DNA of 64,000 bases, from positions 215,001-279,000 of the forward strand of contig JAWZYV010019925.1 in NCBI GenBank assembly GCA_038373885.1. The letters run 5' to 3'. This document shows positions 21,003 through 32,097 of this stretch, one piece after another. Each line of letters begins with the position of its first letter. Positions within the stretch are counted from its first letter, which is position 1. Origin of the DNA: Cheiracanthium punctorium (lineage: Eukaryota > Arthropoda > Arachnida > Araneae > Cheiracanthiidae). The translations under genes and the position numbers were made by a program. A model generated the notes under the pieces. It saw only the letters and a program-made list of their open reading frames with translations. It did not search any database and was not told the DNA's origin.

Positions 21003-23700
21003 ATAGATGCTGTATTTTCAAGAAAATTAGTAAATTTAGAGAGTAAAATTTATTTTTTCACATTATAGTTACCACAAACCTATAATTTCATACATAAAAA
21101 ATTATGATGGCATTCAAATACCTATTTCCAATAAATAATATGAATATAACATTTATATAATCTTTATAAAGTACATGAATAATAAATATAATTGAATTAT
21201 AATATGATATTTATTTTAAGTTTAATCATTTCAGTGATATGTGTCGTAAACGTCAAAGAAGTTTTACTTCAATCGTGCGTAAAGATTATTATTATTATTT
21301 TATTTATTTATTTATTTATTTTTGTACAGGATTTCTAAGAAATTGCATTAGCACTGATACAGGTTTTTTGAGGTTATGCACAAAAGAAACTTCGGAACTT
21401 GGTCGGCGGAACTTGGCATCCACAAATCGCCACTGATCAATACATAGCCAAATGTGGCATAAACAAAGGCAGTCGTCTTGGAGAGAATCTTATAATTGAT
21501 GTGCTTGGCATTATTTATTTTTGTTAATTTTTAATTAATTGTTGGGGCACGCGACTGTTTGCCCATTTTCCCTTTAGTTGCTGTTCTGTCTGCGAACATT
21601 CAGGAAACAAAAAACAGAGGTTCAATATCATAAGTCATATACAAATAGTTCTAAGTATTGGTTAGGGTGGGGGGGGGGAGTGCCTAATAAACACAGCTAC
21701 TACTATAAGAAAGTTAAAGCAGACAGGAAATTTCGAACAATTTTTCCGCCAAAACTTTAAACTTTAGCAATAATATTATAACATCCAACAATGTTGATCT
21801 AGGTAGTTTAACCTGTATTATTTATTGCATAACATTTTATAAATACTAAAAAATGAAAATGTAACGTTAATTGTCAGTTATTGTTTTACAACACTTAAAG
21901 CTAATATTTTATATAACTGTATAATTTTTCTCATAAATTTCAAATTGTACAATAATTTTTCAAACGCAGAATAAAATGTAGGCCATATGTTAAATTTTAG
22001 CACTAAATACTAAACGTTATAACATTAGAACCTCTGTTTCACGTATTAATAAGGAATAAAAGAAAAAAAATTGTATTTATAGTTAAACTGGGGTTCTGCA
22101 GTTCCACAGTCCCTATGTAGGAGCCGCCACTGGGTGAAACAACCCTAGTTATAAAGAGAGAGACAAAAATGTCCTTAATTTAGAAGTACTAAGGGTGATG
22201 GAGATTCAAGACGATTTTCGTGTTCTCTCTATCAATTGTTCAGGTGATTTTCTCCATACGTCACGGTTAAACGGCTACTTTTTTCAAGGCTAGTTTACTT
22301 TGCAACGACCCACTATTTCTTACCTTATATTCTTATCTTATATTACCTACCTTACATTCTCACATCCTCAAATATGGCACAGAATTACGAAAAAACTCAT
22401 TAACAGCTCTCAATTTATAAGAAAAATTTAATTTTCGATCAAAATATTATCGTTACTCATGTTAATATAATATTTTGAGAATCATAACATAATTGGATAA
22501 CCCACGCTTTATTTATTTACTTACATCAAAAAATTATTAATTTGTAAAATATTCCTTTCATCTTTCCTCATTCCTTTCATCTTTTCTGTCTGACTGCTAA
22601 ATCAGTAAATATAGAAAATTGAATGAATAGAATGTTGATTTATGACCTCAATCGAAAAAAAAAATTCCCAACAAACAGCTATTGTCCTCTGAACAGCTGT
22701 TTGAATGACTGTCACGACCTATCAATCAGGTTGGCGTAGCCCTCTGAAATTACAATGTTTCTTTCTCTGCGCATGCTGGGTGCACAGAAAATAAACTTGA
22801 GATATTTTTTTTTTCTTTTAAATGCAGTCTCAGTTATACAATGTTACAAGTCTCCCTTTAAAATTATTTATTACTAGCCATTACTTATTGTAATATTCCG
22901 CAATCAGTAGTATTCCGTAAAAGCATTTTATGAAAGAAAGGTCTGTTCTAATCGATTTAATAACCTCTATACGCATAAGATATTCAGTCAGGGAACGTGG
23001 ATCGTGGAATTTGCTTTTCCAGCAGTACTTAGAATTATCCCGCTTGGGGGAGAATGGTAGGGTGGTCCTTCAAATATCAACTTTTAAAACACTTACGCTA
23101 CACCCTGCCATTTTGTTCTATGACCTAAAAAAGGCAAATGCATTAAAACTTCAAACTTTAATAATGAGTTTTAGGAGTAGCTACCGAGGTTTAAAAATAT
23201 AAAAATGCATGTTCTTTTCAAGTACTTTTTTTTTTTTTTTTTTTTCCAAAATGAACTCTTGCGTCAAAGTCATAAAATAGTAATAATAATCATGCATAAC
23301 ATCTTCATCTTCTGTTTTTTATTTTCTCAATTATTTAAAGGATAACCTTATTAAAGTTTGAAATGTATGTAAAATGTTTAATGCAAGGAAGCCAAATTTT
23401 TTGAAGTACAAGAACCCGCTTCGAAAAAATGAAAAAGCATAAAAAGGAAAATAAAATAGTTATTAAAACTAATGTTAAGTCGTTTAGATAGAAAGGTCTT
23501 TTTTTTTAATTGAACAAAAATAAAAATTTCACTATAAAAAATTTTTAGTTGTTTCGCCAAGGACCACCTTTAAATCTATCGTACATACACCTTTTCTTTA
23601 TATTGTTTCTTGTGTATAGTATTTAATTGTAATTACAGTTATCTATAAGTACATAAGTAAAAGTAACTAAAAAAAGTCCATGTCTCTTTAAATTACACGC
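21003..23700. other. Gene-free interval; one MITE end
   Basis: A TTTA repeat covers roughly 21283-21322. At about 22121-22133 a terminus GGAGCCGCCACTG, also present at 40568-40580, marks the end of a hAT-like MITE whose other end was not found. A T run of 20 lies at 23226-23245. No gene recognised. Confidence 0.45.
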
Positions 23701-23704
23701 TAAA

Positions 23705-25170
23705 GGTGTTTTGTTCAATTTAACAAAACTTCTTTGGTTGAGCCGTCTAGTAACTTAATAAAATCACTCAAAATAACTGGTGAAATCGCTCACGATAACT
23801 GAAGAAGGGTAAACAAGTTTTTGCTCGAAACAGCTGTCTGGCCGTTGAATTAAACTTTATGGTGTTATTTTACAAAGTTTTTTTTCATTATTTTAAGTCT
23901 AGTAACTTCATCTTGTTGATTCAACAAAAGTTTGTTTGATTCCACCGAATTGATTTTAAAAAATACCTTTTTGAATCAACAAAACGTTTTTATCAAAACT
24001 TAGACTCAATGGCATTTGAAATCGTATAGTCAATTTATGCATGCGTCAAGGACATGCGCAGGCAGCGTAAGACAGAGGGTGGGGAGAAGAGAACGTCCTT
24101 TTCATCAGACGAAAACAGAGTATTTACACTAATGTCTACAGATGCACTTGAGTATGGGTGATATCAAATACAAAAATATTCAATTGAGTTTATTCTGAGT
24201 TCATTCAAAGTTTCAAAGGCAAGTCTAATTGCTTTATCTATTCATTAAAATTTGCATTTTTATTTTAGTGTTTTAAATGTAACTCATGCTTTGACCACTA
24301 GGGAAATTTGATTAAACATCTAGAGTGACATCTCTGTACTTTTATCGAAACTTTTATAATGACTGTTTAGGATTTGGAATGTTAGGGAAATAAAGTAGGT
24401 CCGAAATGTAACTAAATTAGTCTTCTAAGCTGGGTTTGTATAAACACCCTTTCCGCGATGGGAGACTAGAAGATGCAAGGAAGGGGGGGGGGGGGAGAAA
24501 GAGACGGGAGACAAAATATTTTATTTTCACTATCGATTGAGAGAATCAGCTTTTACTTGTAGCATTAAATCTAGATCTGAAATTTCCCGCCGAAATTATA
24601 ATTTTGATGTACGTCCCCACATGCAATAAAAACCAAATAACTTCACTAAAAAGTAACATTAAGCTTTTCTTAACACTGTTTTAAATTAAACTGCAATCTT
24701 GGGTATTATTTAGTATTAAATATACATAATCACTTTATTATGAACCGAAGGGCAATTCTGACTGTCTGTCTTATGAACAAAAAAAAAAAAAAGTGACTTG
24801 AATTTCTTCAAATTAAAATTGTACATAAGATACATAAAAACGTAACTTTTGTTGAATAAACAAATTAATTAGTCTTATCTTTGAAACTTTCAATCAGTGG
24901 TTTGGTGGGTTAAAAAATAACAGTAAAATCAACAAAATAATTTTGTTAAATGAGCCATGAACACCCACATTAAAAAAGAAATTTTGTTAATGCAAACAAA
25001 TAAATTGGTTGATTTTAACCAAATAAACCATTTAAATAAACAGTTTGGTTAAATTGACAAAATATTTTGTTGAAATAATCAAATCATTCAACTAAATTGT
25101 TTTGTTGATTTAACAAAAATTTCGTTGCCGCTATTTCAACCGGATAATTTTGTTGATTCAACAAAACATT
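23705..25170. repeat. Two clusters of TTTTGTTGATTCAACAAAA-type dyads
   Basis: Short palindromic motifs related to TTTTGTTGATTCAACAAAA recur in two clusters (23705-23995 and 24895-25170), in both orientations, with variants such as TTTGGTTAAATTGACAAAA and AACAAAACGTTTTT. The arrangement looks like inverted terminal regions of one element of about 1.4 kb. At 23800-23885 is a fragment similar to the right arm of 13800-14306. Confidence 0.6.
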
Positions 25171-25674
25171 TTTTTCCCCAGTTCAGTAGCCCCTTGTCTA
25201 TTTACATTTGGCTTTTTAATAACTTACAAGTGAAGTTGCAAATTACAAGTGTTTCAGTAACAATTTTTAAAAAATATTATTACGATAATTTTCTTATAAA
25301 AACGAAAATGGTTTTGTAAAGAATGATAGCGATTTTTTTAGAAAGTGGGCCATTTAAGTGAATTTGTACAATAGAGAAACATTCCACCACCTTCTCATAA
25401 CTTCTCTCTCACACACAAAGAGAAGGGGCTATTAGTTTAAAGAAAAATAAACTTTTTAGATACTTTGACTAACGTACTTTACAGATAACCGTAAACTCAG
25501 AAACTGAAGGTAAATACTATTACAAGAAACGTTTGAAAAAAAAGTGTACGTACTAAAAATTTTAGAATGGTCCTTGATAAATCAATTTTTAAATTTTTAT
25601 GGCGCATGTTCAATTAAAAGAAACAAAAAAAGTGAAATCTATTAAAACGATTCATTATTAGTTTTAATAACCGT

Positions 25675-25705
<31 letters not shown>

Positions 25706-26327
25706 CATACTTTTTCATTTTTTCGAAACGAGCGGCTGTTTTGCAATAAATTGTGCTTCCTTGAATAAAGCATTTCGCATACATTTCCCATTTTAATAGG
25801 TTAGCCTTTAAATAACCAAGAAAATAAAATGCAGAAGGTGTTATCGATGATGATTATTATTTTATACGTTTGACGTAAGAGTTCATTGGGGAAAAAAAAA
25901 CTTAGCTGAAAAGGACAGGAATATTCATATTTTTAAACCTGGATAGCGACCCCTAAAACTCACTTTAAAAATGTGAAGTTTTAACAGATTTCCTTTATTA
26001 GAACATAGAATAAAATGGGAATGTGAACGATAAAAATTTTGGAAGTTGACTTTTTAAGGACCACCTTAGTGAATGATCTTGTTACATAGAGATGTAGTCT
26101 TTTTGGTCGCGGTGTCTTCTCCTTTCTCAAGAGAGAGGCCCTCTTTATTTCTCGGGGTCTGATCACTCATCCATCGAAATTATAAAAAGAAAGATATTAA
26201 TCGTGAGAATTCTCAGCCGGATTTCTGAATGACCTAAATTGGAACAAAGGTTTAAAGTAGGAGTCTCAAATCTCTTTTTGAGCCTTGCCTGACCTTTGTT
26301 TTCTCCGCCGGGGGGGGGGCATGTTGC
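25171..26327. other. No recognised gene
   Basis: AT-rich. Holds the poly(T) tract at 25676-25705 and a short G run at 26311-26319. Confidence 0.45.
25676..25705. repeat. Poly(T) tract of 30
   Basis: Uninterrupted T run; no associated retroelement identified. Confidence 0.9.
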
Positions 26328-26335
26328 ATTGAAAG

Positions 26336-26518
26336 CAGGGGCGTAGCCAAGGGTGGGGGGATAGGGGGTCACAACCCCCCATGAGGAATTTTTTTTCCAT
26401 ACAAAATGTATATTCTTCACTCCCTTATCACACACACACGTATACATATATGTGAGTTGCAGTAGTCGTAACCCCCCCCCCTCCACACACTCATGAAAAA
26501 TTTCTGGCTACGCCACTG
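26336..26518. mobile_element. G-rich hAT-type MITE, 183 bp, 7/8 target duplication
   Basis: ATTGAAAG (26328-26335) and GTTGAAAG (26519-26526) flank CAGGGGCGTAGCCAAGGG and TTTCTGGCTACGCCACTG. The interior contains ATGAGGAATTTTTTTTCCAT and TATTCTTCACTCCCTTATCA, shared with the truncated copy at 7553 and in part with 9980-10156. Confidence 0.88.
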
Positions 26519-26599
26519 GTTGAAAGAATACATTGTTTTATGTTCTAAATATTTTGTGTGTAATTCACATTAATTAGAACCTTCATAAAGTCAAATTAG

Positions 26600-27216
26600 T
26601 TTTTGTGAACATTACAAAATATGAAATGGTTATATGACCTCTTTGCCACTATAGACATACTTTTCTTAAGATTGATGAGAGTCAGTGACTTCCGTTTGTC
26701 GGTCTGTTCCTCCGTTCGTCCGTGCTCTAACTGCCGTAAATGTGCGTCAACGACTACGAAATTTGTACATGTTATTGCTGTGTACTGTATCATGTAGCCT
26801 ATTGAAATTTCTGCATGTAGCATTTATGGTGGTTTAACAGGAGCACTTAAATAAATTTCAATACATTTCGCCCTTTGGTTAGTCATTCTTTAAAAAGTAT
26901 TTTAAAGATATTTAGCTGTTTCAAGCCAATAATAATAATAACAAAATAAAATAAATAAATTGAAATGGATTAAAAATAAAGCTCGCTATCGAAAATATTG
27001 TATGTAGAATTTAAAGTTCTTTTACAGGAGCATCCAAGAGAATTCGAATATACTGCGCTCTTTGGGTAGTCATTCTTTAATAAGTACTTTAGAGATATTC
27101 ATCTATTTCAAACAAAGCAAAATTGATATACGCTATTAAAGATTACAAAATAAAATCCTCTACTGAACATAGTGTCTATATAACTTACAGTTCTACTACC
27201 GAAGCATTCAAACGAA
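26600..27216. repeat. Dispersed repeat of the dyad-repeat family
   Basis: Recurring blocks 'gttcttttacaggagcatccaa', 'ttggttagtcattctttaa.aagta.ttta.agatatt' and 'aaaataaa.ctc..tacgaa.atagtgt' (26840-26910, 27005-27090) resemble 11520-11600 and 12350-12400. It is interrupted by the MITE at 27225 and continues to about 27620 with a CGCCAAATTTGGC dyad near 27580. Confidence 0.6.
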
Positions 27217-27224
27217 TTTCAATG

Positions 27225-27389
27225 CAAGGGCGGATTAAAGGGGGGGGCGGAAGGGGGGACAGCACCCCCCCCCCCGAGAAAGAAGAAATTAATGTAAAAG
27301 ATCCTATTTTACTTCCACAAAATGGATGTATATGTCAATCTCCTAACTAACCGCCCCCCCCGCGAGAAACTTGCAATAATCCGACACTG
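27225..27389. mobile_element. G/C-rich hAT-type MITE, 165 bp, perfect 8-bp target duplication
   Basis: TTTCAATG at 27217-27224 and 27390-27397. Ends CAAGGGCGGATTAAAGGG and TGCAATAATCCGACACTG. It is a relative of 12512-12662. Chance proline/glycine-rich frames read through its G and C runs. Confidence 0.9.
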
Positions 27390-27397
27390 TTTCAATG

Positions 27398-28839
27398 TCT
27401 TATCTCTATAGCAGTTTAGAGACATTAAACTGTTTTAAGCACAATTCAATAAGTATACAAACGATTATAACTGCTAACTCTTCATTTAAAGGATGTAAAT
27501 AATAATTTAAAGTTCTTTTACAAGGTCTCGCAAAATTGCCTTAATGTACAGCTGTTTTGAGGTTATCTCCAAAATCTCGCCAAATTTGGCTTAAGAGTAT
27601 TGTGTTGGAAAGTGTTTTATAATCTGTGCATTCGGCAGGGTTTATCTTTCTTGCTTACATTTTTGCGGCATTTTTTATTTTTATTGAGAGTTACCTTCCC
27701 TCCTTCTTTTCAGTCATTTTGTCCTTTTGTGTGTGACTGAAGTGTAAAATTATATTAATATATAATTTATTTTACATTTGACTTGCACGAATAAAATAAT
27801 GTTTATGGATTTGTAGTTTGTTTTATTCATACAACTTGATTAGACACGAGGATCATGCATAATAAATACCACTGTCATCGGATTTAAATCCATTAGCCTT
27901 TTTTTTTCTTGAAATTTTTCAAAATAAAGTTTAAAGAAAATCAATAAGTTCTGCAAACTTTTACAATCGTGATATTTTTTGTATTGGATCTTTGAGAAGT
28001 ATTTCTCAACTGTATCTGTCCAATCTCAATAATAGATAATTCGATAAAAAATACAAATAGTACCATAAACAACCATATTCAAAAGAATAAACTGAGAGAT
28101 ACAGTCATTACTACTAAGTCAGAACATGAAGGTGCAAACTAACACACCTATGGAACAAGTTATTTCGCGTCATTTTTGTAAATTGTTACCGTGAAAAGAA
28201 CGGAAATGGTGTTCTGTTCGAAACACATTTTTATTGTACTCAGAAATTTTTTTGACATCACCTGTAGACAAAGCATTAATTTAATATGCATTCATTCGTG
28301 AGTTTACTCTTCCATAAAAATAATTTTTGACATAAGAAACTCAAGCAATATTTTGTTTTAGTTAGAATCTGTGGCATAAAAGGCTTGGAATGGCTTGGAG
28401 TTGTTTCTTGAAACAACTCCAAGAATTTTGCGAATTATTTTGGGAGTGCCACTAGCAAAATTAAAAAACTCACAAAATTATGCAAATGCGTTTTCGTTTC
28501 CTTATTATTATTTTTTAAGGGAGGGGGGGGGCTGTCATTTTTTTTGTGTGCTTACAATTGTTGCAACATTATAGAAAGATTTTTAATGAGTATTTTAATA
28601 ATAACATATGTAACAACGTAGCCAGGGCCTCCGAGAGAAATTTTATAAGGCGGGACAGAAATGTTCCCGCCCCTCCCTCCCCAACTTGCTTTTGCCCCAA
28701 GAAATATATTTTAAATTCTGCTCAATTTTACTTTAAAAGTAGTTATTAAAAATAAAAAAGTTAATATTGTGGGGTCATTTTTATTCTTACCTAAATTATA
28801 ATTTTCATAATAGTATTTGCAATCTGTAATAATGTATTA
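27398..28839. other. No recognised gene; a partial MITE
   Basis: Near 28615-28700 a CGTAGCCAGGGCCTCCGAG start and a C-rich region suggest a truncated MITE. A short inverted repeat (GGAGTTGTTTC-ttg-AAACAACTCC) is seen at about 28398-28421. No coding region recognised. Confidence 0.45.
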
Positions 28840-28863
28840 TCCTTATAAATAAAAATGAAATTC

Positions 28864-28921
28864 TGTTTGTTTGTTTGTTTGTTTGTTTGTTTGTTTGTTT
28901 GTTTGATTGTTTGTTTGTTTG
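28864..28921. repeat. (TTTG)n microsatellite
   Basis: About 14 TTTG units with one TTGA interruption, placed just inside the Helitron-like 5' end. Overlapping minus-strand frames of Lys-Gln-Thr-Asn repeats are artefacts of this array. Confidence 0.9.
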
Positions 28922-29309
28922 TGGATTTGATTCGTATACAAATCCACAAAAATGGACCTATCAGCCTGAAATTTTGCACAGATATGTAAAATAATATAGA
29001 ATAAATCATAGTCCACTTTAAAACTTTGAAAGTCCACCCCTTCCCGGAATTAAAGAGATTTTTTATGTTCTCCACGCAAAAAGCTTTCCGTAATTGTAAC
29101 CCCTGTAGTCAAAAAAGTGTGAAATAAGGATCGTGGTTGCCATGTGTGGCGATTTTGCCGAATAAAATGTTTTAAATTCTCAAAGTAAAAATAAAAGAAT
29201 AAAAAAGAACAATAAGAAAATACAACTGAAAATTTTGCTTGTTTGTATTGTCTCCTCCTAAATTGGAAGTAAAATATTCAGCCTTCAGCTGAAATTAATT
29301 TCCCCTCCG

Positions 29310-30109
29310 CTAAAGAGGTTTTTTGACAGAACCTTTTAATTTGTATTGGCAGCCATGTACAGGATGTATTTGCATGTAAATCAAACGGGGAGAAACCAAC
29401 CGTTCTTCCAGTGGTGTCAAGTATTTTAAACAATCCGGTATTTCGGGGAATTCGAAGCCATTGCTTATAGCTAATTGTGGTATTGTCAATTTAATCAAAC
29501 AATCGTAACATGTTCTGCAAAATTTGCCAATATCACCGATATCTTTGTAAAAGACTAGTTTTATAAAGTCCGTTGTCGCTCCTTTGGACAGTAAGTTGTT
29601 TTGTAAAGGGTTCTTATTGACTTTTTGAACCACAGTCGATCACAACAATAGCATTGGTGGATTGGACCATCAGCAACAGCTTCGAAAAATTTCTCAGCTA
29701 ATTTACGAAATTCTAGTTCTTCACACCTTACATTTAGATCAGTATCTGTTCTTGGTCTTTTCGATGGTATATCTAGACAGAGTCGTAAACGTTTTCTGTC
29801 TTGTCTTCTGGATTTGGATTCCGCTTCTTGAGCACGAAAATCTGGATCTTCTCTTTTTCTTTGCATAAATAGACGGTTAATTTCACGATGACTTTCTTCC
29901 GGATTAGACAACTGGCGAGGACGGCCAGCGCGGCCTTGAACAACAGTCCCGGGTATATTCTTCTGATATTTAACGATGTAATACTGAACAGTAGAGCGTG
30001 AAATACCAAGCCTACGAGCTATTTCACACTGCGTGAGTGGTGTGTCATTAAAATAAAGCGATATGATTTGGTCTTTAGTCTCTTGAGAAAGCACCATAGT
30101 CTCAATCAA
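29310..30109 (-). pseudogene. Helitron-type protein N-terminus with helix-turn-helix head, frameshifted
   Basis: Two minus-strand frames overlap. The first (30109 to 29561, 182 codons) begins with a helix-turn-helix segment (residues about 8-55: TKDQIISLYF, then CEIARRLGISRSTVQYYIV) followed by GRAGRPRQ, which looks like an AT-hook, a basic RR/KR-rich stretch, and CYCCDRLWF. The second frame (29633 to 29310) continues with CRTCYDC, IPQLAISNGFEFPEIPDCL and LTPLEERLVSPRLIY. The zinc-finger-like and LEERLVSPR segments are characteristic of the N-terminal region of Helitron replicase/helicase proteins (DUF6570-like). The Rep and helicase domains are absent. The shift maps near an A5 run at about 29621, and the second frame ends right at the 16-bp inverted repeat. 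The fusion of a Tc1-type HTH to this region is not something I recognise as standard. Product inactive by inference. Confidence 0.75.
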
Positions 30110-30121
30110 TCACGGTTAATA

Positions 30122-30171
30122 GCTTACTTTATTTACTACTATCAATTATCATCCACGACCTTTTTTTGTCT
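30122..30171. repeat. 50-bp exact direct repeat, first copy
   Basis: Starts GCTTACTTTATTTACTACTA and ends GACCTTTTTTTGTCT. An identical 50-bp copy is at 30517-30566, 395 bp away. Both lie upstream of the HTH-Helitron fragment, inside the insertion. Identity over the whole 50 bp suggests a recent event. Confidence 0.9.
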
Positions 30172-30516
30172 AGATATATTACACCTTTCAGCTACATAAA
30201 TTTGTTTAGAACAAAAAAGTTATTTTTATTCTAACTATCGTCCTGGCAACCAGCGAAAGAAAAAGAGGAAAAGAATCTTCGTTGCCATCCCCGCAAACAC
30301 CTTGATGGAATATACGTAAGTAATTTAATTACTTTTAATTCATAGTTATTAATACAAAACTATTCGTAAATCTTTTGTGAAAAATTGCTCGAATTTATTA
30401 CTTCATCCTTTTGTAACTAACGTAAAGCTAAATGTATTTTTGCGTATACACTAAAACAATAAAGATTTTTCATGTATTTTATTGATCCATATGATGCGAA
30501 TTTCAAAAGTGCATAT

Positions 30517-30566
30517 GCTTACTTTATTTACTACTATCAATTATCATCCACGACCTTTTTTTGTCT
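30517..30566. repeat. 50-bp exact direct repeat, second copy
   Basis: Identical to 30122-30171. It lies 15 bp inside the right 16-bp inverted repeat of the insertion (30582-30597). Confidence 0.9.
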
Positions 30567-31477
30567 GCCAAAAACTATTACCCTCTTTAGCGGAGGGTAA
30601 TAATGATTTTTTTTTTTGTTAGTTTATATTCATAAGGTTATTTTTTTTAAAATTATAATATCGTGTGCATGGGAAATCGGAGCAGGAATGAAATGCTTTA
30701 TACGCAAAACAATAAGAATTGAAGATTTCCGAGGCTAATATGTTAACATTTTTTAGTTTGGCGAAAAAATAAAATGGCTCAAATGCCCAGAAAGTGAGTT
30801 CTAGCGGTTTGCACTGTTTCGGGCTTGGCGCAATTTACTGAGAGCTTAAGGAAACGGATTTTTGAAAACAAGTGCAAAGGTTTTATTAGAATACAGCGTT
30901 AAATTTTAATGATCCGTGCAGAAATAATGCAGTTATTAAGGGATTTCAAGCGATCTATCTTCAGCATTTTCGCCAATTGAGTGCATTGATTTAAGTTGGG
31001 GGAATTCCTCCAAATTTCAGATAATTGAAATCTTCGCATATAGTACATCGGAGTAACGATGAATAACACATGTTATAGTTGATAATTTAAAAAATGAGGC
31101 TGTATTAAGGGATTCCACTTTTCAAAAAAATGCCTGGCGGTCGAACCATTTCCCATTTTGATTGCTGCTAAGTCAATGCTTCGAATGATTCCCTGGAAAA
31201 ACTCTTGCAAAATGGCGTATGTTGGCACTTTGGCGAGGCTTAGATTTGAAACTGGATTTTATTTGAGACTCGCAAACGGTGGCTCGCAAACGGGTGAACG
31301 TAGACCTACCAAATTTTGAACGGAAATTCGCCATGACTGGTCCCGACACATCTCGAAGCGATTTTTTCAAAATTCGAACTATTTTAGGAAATATCGATAA
31401 AAACGTATCGCAAAAGGCTAATTTTTGCTTTCCGCCATTTCTTTATTGTAACCCCACAGTGAATTAAGCGACAATTA

Positions 31478-31870
31478 AGCTTATCTAGGTTGCCACATTC
31501 GGCAGTTCATTAAATGATTTAGACTTACTAAAAATAAAAGAATAACGATTTTTTTTATTTTGATTAGATTATTTGTAAGGTTGTTTTTAAATTAAAATAT
31601 CGTGTGCATATGAAATCAGAGCGGGAATGAAATGATTTATACTCAAAAGAAAAATAGAATTTGGAAATTTTCCGAAAATAAATGTGCAACTTTTTAATTG
31701 GTCGAAAAATAAAAGGGGTTGATGTGCGATTTTGAGGAGGATTCTAACGCTTGGCGCTATTTATAGTAATTTAATCGTCTGCTATTTGGGTTATGAATAC
31801 ACCTGCGTATAAGTTTTTAAATTTTCATTCAGTTGGAATTGTGCATTTTTCTGAGCAGCTTTTCTGCATC
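31478..31870 (+). repeat. Helitron-like unit, diverged partial copy C
   Basis: Matches the middle of copies A and B: AAAAATAAAAGAATAACGATT, AAAATATCGTGTGCATATGAA, GGGAATGAAATGATTTATAC and TTCTAACGCTTGGCGC appear in the same order. It shows that the empty site at the 29202 insertion is the older state. Confidence 0.7.
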
Positions 31871-32097
31871 TATTTCTAATATATTACATCCAGAAAAAAG
31901 GATGTTAGAAATATCAATTTTAACTGTCCAACTTAATAAAAGAAGGAACGAAAATAGGGAAGACCCATGGATTATAACTCTTTTTATATATAGCACTTTA
32001 GTGCGTATTTAAAATCTGAAAGTGTGTCAGATTTTCTATGATTCTAGCGCTTGGCGCAATTTAATGAGAGGGTATTTTTAAAAACAAGCGTAGGTTA

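Larger units (their letters stand above)
29202..30597 (-). mobile_element. 1.4-kb insertion in copy A carrying a Helitron-type coding fragment and 16-bp inverted repeats
   Basis: Comparison with copies B and C (both continuous at AAAAGAATAAYGATTTT) shows about 1396 extra bases here, with TA on each side. A perfect 16-bp inverted repeat, CCCTCCGCTAAAGAGG (29303-29318) and its complement (30582-30597), encloses 1295 bp. The coding fragment 29310-30109 reads on the minus strand and stops at the left repeat. A 50-bp exact direct repeat sits upstream of it. Whether the mobile unit is the whole insert or only the part between the inverted repeats cannot be decided here. Confidence 0.6.
28840..31260 (+). 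mobile_element. Helitron-like unit, copy A, with internal insertion
   Basis: Starts A|TCCTTATAAATAAAAATG, matching Helitron 5' ends (TC after A). Its 5' part (28840-29201) and 3' part (30598-31260) match copy B (32098-33085) closely, for example CTTTGAAAGTCCACCC, GTTGCCATGTGTGGCGATTT and CCTGGCGGTCGAACCATTTC. Copy B is continuous where copy A carries 29202-30597. No 3' CTRR end was resolved for this unit. Confidence 0.7.

Noticed and set aside
25676..25705. Poly(A) tail of a minus-strand retrotransposon
   Set aside because: No reverse-transcriptase-like, SINE-like or processed-gene sequence was recognised upstream on the minus strand.
28791..29075. Minus-strand frames rich in Lys-Gln-Thr-Asn
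   Set aside because: They are translations of the (TTTG)n microsatellite at the start of a Helitron-like unit.
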